In this document: in pieces, positions 7,358-10,409 of the stretch
Position numbering within the stretch: position 1 is the first letter of the stretch
Layout of the letters: each line of letters begins with the position of its first letter
Assembly: GCA_934700265.1 (NCBI GenBank)
Contig: CAKUXH010000033.1
Span: 1-10,409 of the forward strand
Reading direction: 5' to 3'
DNA from: an uncultured Opitutales bacterium
GTDB taxonomy: Bacteria > Verrucomicrobiota > Verrucomicrobiia > Opitutales > UBA9783
DNA: 10,409 nt
Made by a program: the position numbers and the translations under genes
The notes under the pieces: model-generated
What the model saw: the letters and a program-made list of their open reading frames with translations, nothing else
Database searches by the model: none
What the model was told of the DNA's origin: nothing

Positions 7358-8677
7358 ATGAACGATAAGAAAATAATGAACAGTAAATCCATTCAATCGA
7401 AAAAATTAGAAGAAGTAAGACACGAAGATGTATGTACAGTTCCAGAGGCCTTACACTACATGTTTTTTGGGTTAGAACCTGGAAGTGAATATGATGTCCG
7501 TTTAGCAAATAAACTGATTTCTGATTTGGTAAATCAATGTAAAACTAGCGTGTGGTACAAAGAAAAGAACTTAGAATGGGGTATCAATCTTAATTTTACA
7601 AAGGTAAAGGAGGCCCAAAAAAATTGCCCTTTTTGCTTCCTTGAGAATGCTATAAGGGAAGGTAGAATAAGATTATATGAAAAAGTGATTATTGGAAATG
7701 CCGATAGGTATTACTTGTTCGATAATTTTTTAAATTTTAATTTTTATTGTAGCTCTATGCCCTTACATCTGCTGCCATATCGTCTAACAAGCGCAACAAG
7801 ACCTTTACAGAATTATTTCATATATCTTCAGGATTTAAAAAAGATTATAAAGAAGCCTTATTTTGCTGACATTTGGAAAGATAATAAAGATAATCCTTTA
7901 AAAAAATCTAAAAATGATGCTGAAACCATTTTCGATAAATTAAAGGATTGGAATTCAAATTTGGTTTATAATACCTTGAATAGTATATATGAAAATGGTA
8001 ATTTGGTTGAAGAGAATGGATCTGCTTCGGCCGATTTACTATTAACAAAGGAAACTTTCCCTATTATAAAAGTACTTCATGAAGCAAGTACTATTTATGC
8101 GATCGGTTATGCTCGAAATTCCAAAAAAATATACTTTGACAAAGACGATAATTTCCAGGAATTGAGAAGCTTGGTACGACAATATCAAGTATTAAGAAAT
8201 CCCAAAAAGTACGAATTTGATCTGGAATTGGAAATTCATTTACAGAAGGAATCTAAGGAATTATTAAGTTTGTCTCAGGTAAAAAACCAACAGGTGCTTA
8301 AAAATAATGGTGATGAAACACAGTTAAAAAGCGAACTGATTCTTAAGCATAGGGGGGACGAAATAGTCCTTAAAGATATAAGCAAAATGCCCTACTATTT
8401 ACTTAAATTATTGCTTACGTTCCCTGGTGAATTCTATCATGTGGACAATTTAAATACAGCTATAAAAGCCTTATATAAGAAAAGTGGTCCAAAAGATGGA
8501 TATAGAGAGATAAAAGGCATCTCTAAAGAGCTACATAACGCTTTGCGAATTTCTGATAAAGAAACGTTGAAGCAAGTAGAAAATATCTGCAAAATGTATG
8601 GGAAAACAAGTTTAAGTGATCTATTATTTAAAATAGTTGGTGATTCGATAGCATATATCCCTTTCAAAAAGAGATAA
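7358..8677 (+). CDS. Unrecognised 439-aa island protein with CPFC motif and probable C-terminal winged helix
   Basis: The family is not recognised. The ATG at 7358 lies 4 nt after the integrase stop, so the two were probably one transcript; a second ATG at 7376 is an alternative start. Residues 90-93 are CPFC, a possible half zinc-binding site, although no obvious second Cys pair follows. The middle is charged and probably helical. From about residue 325 the order is beta-strand, then a helix LLKLLLTFPGEFYHVDNL, then a basic stretch and a terminal hairpin-like segment (KIVGDSIAYIPF). This follows the plan of OmpR/PhoB winged-helix DNA-binding domains, which have a LLxLLxxxPGxxxxxxxL helix pair and a final beta-wing. 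A DNA-binding regulator of the element is therefore possible. It is intact while the integrase is broken, and ends at a strong terminator. Confidence 0.75.
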   Translation: MNDKKIMNSKSIQSKKLEEVRHEDVCTVPEALHYMFFGLEPGSEYDVRLANKLISDLVNQCKTSVWYKEKNLEWGINLNFTKVKEAQKNCPFCFLENAIREGRIRLYEKVIIGNADRYYLFDNFLNFNFYCSSMPLHLLPYRLTSATRPLQNYFIYLQDLKKIIKKPYFADIWKDNKDNPLKKSKNDAETIFDKLKDWNSNLVYNTLNSIYENGNLVEENGSASADLLLTKETFPIIKVLHEASTIYAIGYARNSKKIYFDKDDNFQELRSLVRQYQVLRNPKKYEFDLELEIHLQKESKELLSLSQVKNQQVLKNNGDETQLKSELILKHRGDEIVLKDISKMPYYLLKLLLTFPGEFYHVDNLNTAIKALYKKSGPKDGYREIKGISKELHNALRISDKETLKQVENICKMYGKTSLSDLLFKIVGDSIAYIPFKKR

Positions 8678-8687
8678 TTTCAGTACT

Positions 8688-8770
8688 TTTTTCGCAATGA
8701 AGCCTTCCTTTTTCGCAATGGAAGGCTTTTTTTATCTTTTTGCTCTGGGGAAGGTGGTATTTTTCGCAAT
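8688..8770 (+). repeat. Three direct copies of TTTTTCGCAAT
   Basis: Exact 11-nt copies lie at 8688-8698, 8709-8719 and 8760-8770, with start-to-start distances of 21 and 51 nt. The second and third copies each form exactly the loop of a hairpin whose stem sequence differs. The first copy has no matching left arm. Confidence 0.8.
8700..8733 (+). terminator. Strong rho-independent terminator
   Basis: AAGCCTTCC (8700-8708) and GGAAGGCTT (8720-8728) form a perfect 9-bp stem. The T-run from 8727 to 8733 follows directly. It lies 22 nt after the stop of the 439-aa gene and should end its transcript. The loop is the 11-nt repeated word. Confidence 0.88.
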
Positions 8771-8776
8771 TGCCAC
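8754..8776 (+). repeat. Second hairpin with the same 11-nt loop
   Basis: GTGGTA (8754-8759) and TGCCAC (8771-8776) pair over 6 bp, with one T-G wobble, around the loop TTTTTCGCAAT. There is no T-run after it, so it is not a standard terminator. Confidence 0.6.
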
Positions 8777-8975
8777 GTAAAAAACACTAAAATTTTGGTT
8801 TGTCGTAACGTTTTCTTAAAAAAACAAATGCGAATGATTGCCCAAACACTTTTGCTCTCAGTACACATCAACTTTTTCTAGAAAATATCCATTGTTCAGC
8901 ATTGTCTTTTGGATTTTTCTAAAAAACTAATTTTGTGTTGTTGAGGAAATCAAAGAACACCCCGTAGAAGCAGTT

Positions 8976-9449
8976 ATGGCTCTTGGTGGTCTTGGCTTCG
9001 TAGGTCGTATCGGTAAAGGTGCCAAAGTCGTAAGAAAACTTGCAAAAGCCGAAAAGCTCGAACAAAAAACAGTACAAACTGGCAGAACTGTCACGGAGGC
9101 TAAACCTGTTTTAGGCGGTTCCTACGCGGAAGTCCGTAAAGCCCATACAGGTGGTGAAGTTCACCATATACCAGCTGATTCTGCTTCTTCTATTCCCAGA
9201 GATAAAGGACCTGCCATTTGGATGGAAGCGGAAGATCATTGGAGAACAGGAAGTTATAAAAGAGGGTCTAAACCTGATCTATATCGAAGGGAACAAAAAG
9301 CTTTGATTGAAGCCGGGAACTATCGTGGAGCATTATCCAAGGATTTCTGGGATCTTAGAAAAAATTTTGGTAAAAAATATGATGAGGCATTTAAACAATC
9401 TATCGAATACGCAAAGAAATTACCAGAATTTCAGAAAGGAGCTAAATAA
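8976..9449 (+). CDS. Truncated polymorphic toxin C-terminus, HNH/Endo VII-like nuclease domain (probable orphan cassette)
   Basis: From the first ATG the product is 157 residues. However, the frame is open from 8931 and already reads VEEIKEHPVEAVMALGGLGF, the Gly/Ala-rich linker often found just before toxin domains in RHS- and other polymorphic toxins. No start codon precedes 8976 in that frame (TAA at 8928), so this looks like the 3' end of a longer gene. Residues 61-93 have EVHHIPAD and then DHWRTGS. Paired His residues followed by a D-H-x-x-T motif are typical of HNH/Endo VII-type toxin nucleases; H63, H64 and H88 are candidate catalytic or metal residues. The gene is followed 2 nt later by a probable immunity gene. 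The exact toxin family is not certain, and expression from the ATG is unproven. Confidence 0.7.
   Translation: MALGGLGFVGRIGKGAKVVRKLAKAEKLEQKTVQTGRTVTEAKPVLGGSYAEVRKAHTGGEVHHIPADSASSIPRDKGPAIWMEAEDHWRTGSYKRGSKPDLYRREQKALIEAGNYRGALSKDFWDLRKNFGKKYDEAFKQSIEYAKKLPEFQKGAK
9435..9441 (+). promoter_or_regulatory. Shine-Dalgarno sequence for the immunity gene
   Basis: AAAGGAG lies inside the last codons of the toxin ORF, 10 nt before the ATG at 9452. It is among the strongest ribosome binding sites in the window and supports the 9452 start. Confidence 0.75.
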
Positions 9450-9451
9450 CT

Positions 9452-9934
9452 ATGGAAACTTGGGAATTGGTACCTTTTAAATCTGTTGGACCGATACGTT
9501 TTTTCGACACCCGAGAAGATATCATTAAAAAATTAGGTAAACCTAAAAATTTTTCTGGGAAATGTGATTGTTTAACGTATGAAGGTTTTTTAATTTTCTT
9601 GTCAGAAAATGGAAGAATAGAAGATTTTCTACTAAGCCCTATCAAAAACATAGTGGTTAAATACAAAGAAATTCATTTAAATTACTTAAATTATAAAAAA
9701 ATAGTCAAAACTTTATTTATTCAAAATCATGAAATTTATGGTAATTTCTCCTCTTTACCAGGTTATATAGATAAAAATCTTGGTGTAGGTTTTATTACTC
9801 ATGAATCCGGTTTTAATGAGACGATAGAATTGAGTAGTTTACAAATATTTTCTCAAGAAGCCATGCCAGATTTTAATGATAAATCACTGTGTCCTGATGA
9901 CATCTTAATAACCAGTGAAGATCAAATTATATAG
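9452..9934 (+). CDS. Probable immunity protein for the adjacent HNH-like toxin end
   Basis: This 160-residue, acidic to neutral cytoplasmic protein begins 2 nt after the toxin-end stop, the standard arrangement of a toxin C-terminus and its immunity gene. Near the N-terminus, SVGPIRFFDTREDIIKKLGKP (residues 11-31, with G13, P14, F17, R21 and G29) resembles the G-P-I-x-F-x-x-T-R-E-x-x-x-x-L-G pattern seen in several immunity-like families. The rest alternates beta-strands with short helices and has no signal peptide or membrane span. Its codon use is more AT-rich than that of the toxin end. Specific binding to the neighbouring toxin is inferred from position only. It ends with TAG. Confidence 0.65.
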   Translation: METWELVPFKSVGPIRFFDTREDIIKKLGKPKNFSGKCDCLTYEGFLIFLSENGRIEDFLLSPIKNIVVKYKEIHLNYLNYKKIVKTLFIQNHEIYGNFSSLPGYIDKNLGVGFITHESGFNETIELSSLQIFSQEAMPDFNDKSLCPDDILITSEDQII

Positions 9935-10007
9935 TTGATGTTGCGGTTTTTCATAGGGATTTTTTTGTCCAAGACTACTTAGAGCACAAGAACTTGAAGG
10001 TCAAGTT

Positions 10008-10172
10008 ATGGAATACGGCGAAACAAAAAAATTAGCTCAAAAATTTTCAGAAAAATATCGTATCATTGCGTACGATAAATATGGTAAACAGATAGGCTGT
10101 ATTGTACCGAATAATACTCAATGGATGGTAGATAAATTTTTAATTCAAAAAAATAGGTATTTAAAATGGTAG
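10008..10172 (+). CDS. Small 54-aa ORF, probable remnant of a second toxin C-terminus
   Basis: An ATG at 10008 with GAAGG 8 nt upstream opens 54 codons ending TAG at 10170-10172. The same frame is open back to 9957 and reads RLLRAQELEGQ before the ATG, so the ORF may be the tail of a longer lost gene rather than a complete one. The product has a T-K-K-L-A-x-K-F pattern, then YRIIAYDKYGKQIGCIVP and NNTQWMVDKF. Its stop overlaps the start of the cysteine-rich gene by 7 nt (ATGGTAG), the coupling seen in toxin/immunity pairs. I do not recognise the family. Coding potential is supported by the coherent sequence, a ribosome binding site and the overlap. Confidence 0.5.
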   Translation: MEYGETKKLAQKFSEKYRIIAYDKYGKQIGCIVPNNTQWMVDKFLIQKNRYLKW

Positions 10173-10384
10173 AACATTGTTGTGAAGAAATGAAAAATCG
10201 TATAGAACATACATGCGATGTTCATGATTCTCCTTTTGACTGTGCTGATCACATAATTTATTATAGTGACGTTTTTGATGAATATGGAATTATAATTCAC
10301 GATGGAGGTAGTTCATACATCACGATAAATTATTGTCCTTTTTGTGGTAAACAACTTCCTAAATCATACTCGAAAATGATTTAA
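10166..10384 (+). CDS. DUF6980-type cysteine-rich small protein, probable immunity protein
   Basis: This 72-residue protein has HCCEEM at the start, then HTC, FDC, FDEYGIIIHDGGSS and a C-terminal CPFCGKQLP. The order CC-x(n)-C-x(n)-C-x(n)-CPxCG with the invariant-looking DEYGxxIHDGGSS matches, from memory, the DUF6980 family of small proteins found beside polymorphic toxins. The cysteines probably bind one zinc ion in a rubredoxin- or ribbon-like fold. The start overlaps the stop of the 54-codon ORF, so the two are translationally coupled, which supports an immunity role for that partner. Family recognition is fairly confident; the biochemical role is inferred. Confidence 0.8.
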   Translation: MVEHCCEEMKNRIEHTCDVHDSPFDCADHIIYYSDVFDEYGIIIHDGGSSYITINYCPFCGKQLPKSYSKMI

Positions 10385-10409
10385 ATTATTCCAATGAAGA
10401 TATATGGGA

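Larger units (their letters stand above)
8678..8975. other. Non-coding junction between the integrase module and the toxin cassettes
   Basis: I find no convincing gene in this stretch of about 300 nt. It holds a terminator, a second hairpin, three copies of an 11-nt word (listed separately), and the 12-bp palindrome TTTTCTAGAAAA (8874-8885). Its right end, from 8931, is open in the frame of the next gene and reads as toxin pre-domain sequence without a start codon. Confidence 0.6.

Noticed and set aside
8688..8770. CRISPR array or plasmid iterons
   Set aside because: There are only three copies of an 11-nt word with unequal spacing, no repeat-length spacers, and no cas or replication gene.
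8680..8871. 63-residue reading frame on the - strand in the junction
   Set aside because: It runs through the terminator hairpin and repeated loop words, is very basic and low in complexity, and has no supporting start signal.
10394..10409. Start of a further gene at the right edge (ATG at 10394)
   Set aside because: Only a few codons are visible, with no clear ribosome binding site.

Overview
This is a low-GC (about one third G+C by eye) bacterial window. A flagellar operon end lies on the left, and an accessory island inserted at an initiator tRNA gene lies on the right. The gene order flgN-like/flgK/flgL/fliW/csrA is the one seen in Bacillus-type and some PVC-type flagellar clusters; Desulfovibrio has csrA before fliW. 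The integrase N-terminus and the divergent SLC1 transporter remind me of PVC-superphylum proteins (Chlamydiota/Lentisphaerota-like). That lineage call is a tentative impression from memory. Hallmark flagellar export and assembly genes imply a motile bacterium. Polymorphic-toxin remnants and an SLC1 carrier would suit a host-associated or crowded niche, but this is inference.

Region 1 (1-4542, + strand): the end of a probable FlgN chaperone gene, the hook-filament junction proteins FlgK and FlgL, the flagellin-binding assembly factor FliW, the RNA-binding regulator CsrA, and an unrecognised 478-residue protein. All are tightly packed with overlaps or 2-13 nt gaps. FliW and CsrA form the known partner switch that couples flagellin level to translation. 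The unknown protein sits where flagellin sits in Bacillus, but it is not flagellin. A bidirectional hairpin terminator (4564-4585) ends the operon and faces the convergent transporter gene.

Region 2 (4591-6018): a 403-residue SLC1/DAACS-family Na+-coupled carrier on the - strand, with altered substrate and cation-site residues, then a divergently transcribed initiator tRNA-fMet.

Region 3 (6019-8776): a tyrosine recombinase gene starts just downstream of the tRNA. It is broken by two frameshifts and one in-frame TGA. It is followed after 4 nt by an intact 439-residue unknown protein with a CPFC motif and a probable C-terminal winged helix. A strong terminator follows, next to a second hairpin, and both hairpins display the same 11-nt loop.

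Region 4 (8777-10409): two consecutive toxin-C-terminus/immunity modules. The first is a 5'-truncated HNH/Endo VII-like toxin end with its immunity protein. The second is a small 54-codon toxin-end-like ORF overlapping a DUF6980-type cysteine-rich protein. Neither toxin end has a delivery domain in this window, so they look like displaced or orphan cassettes.
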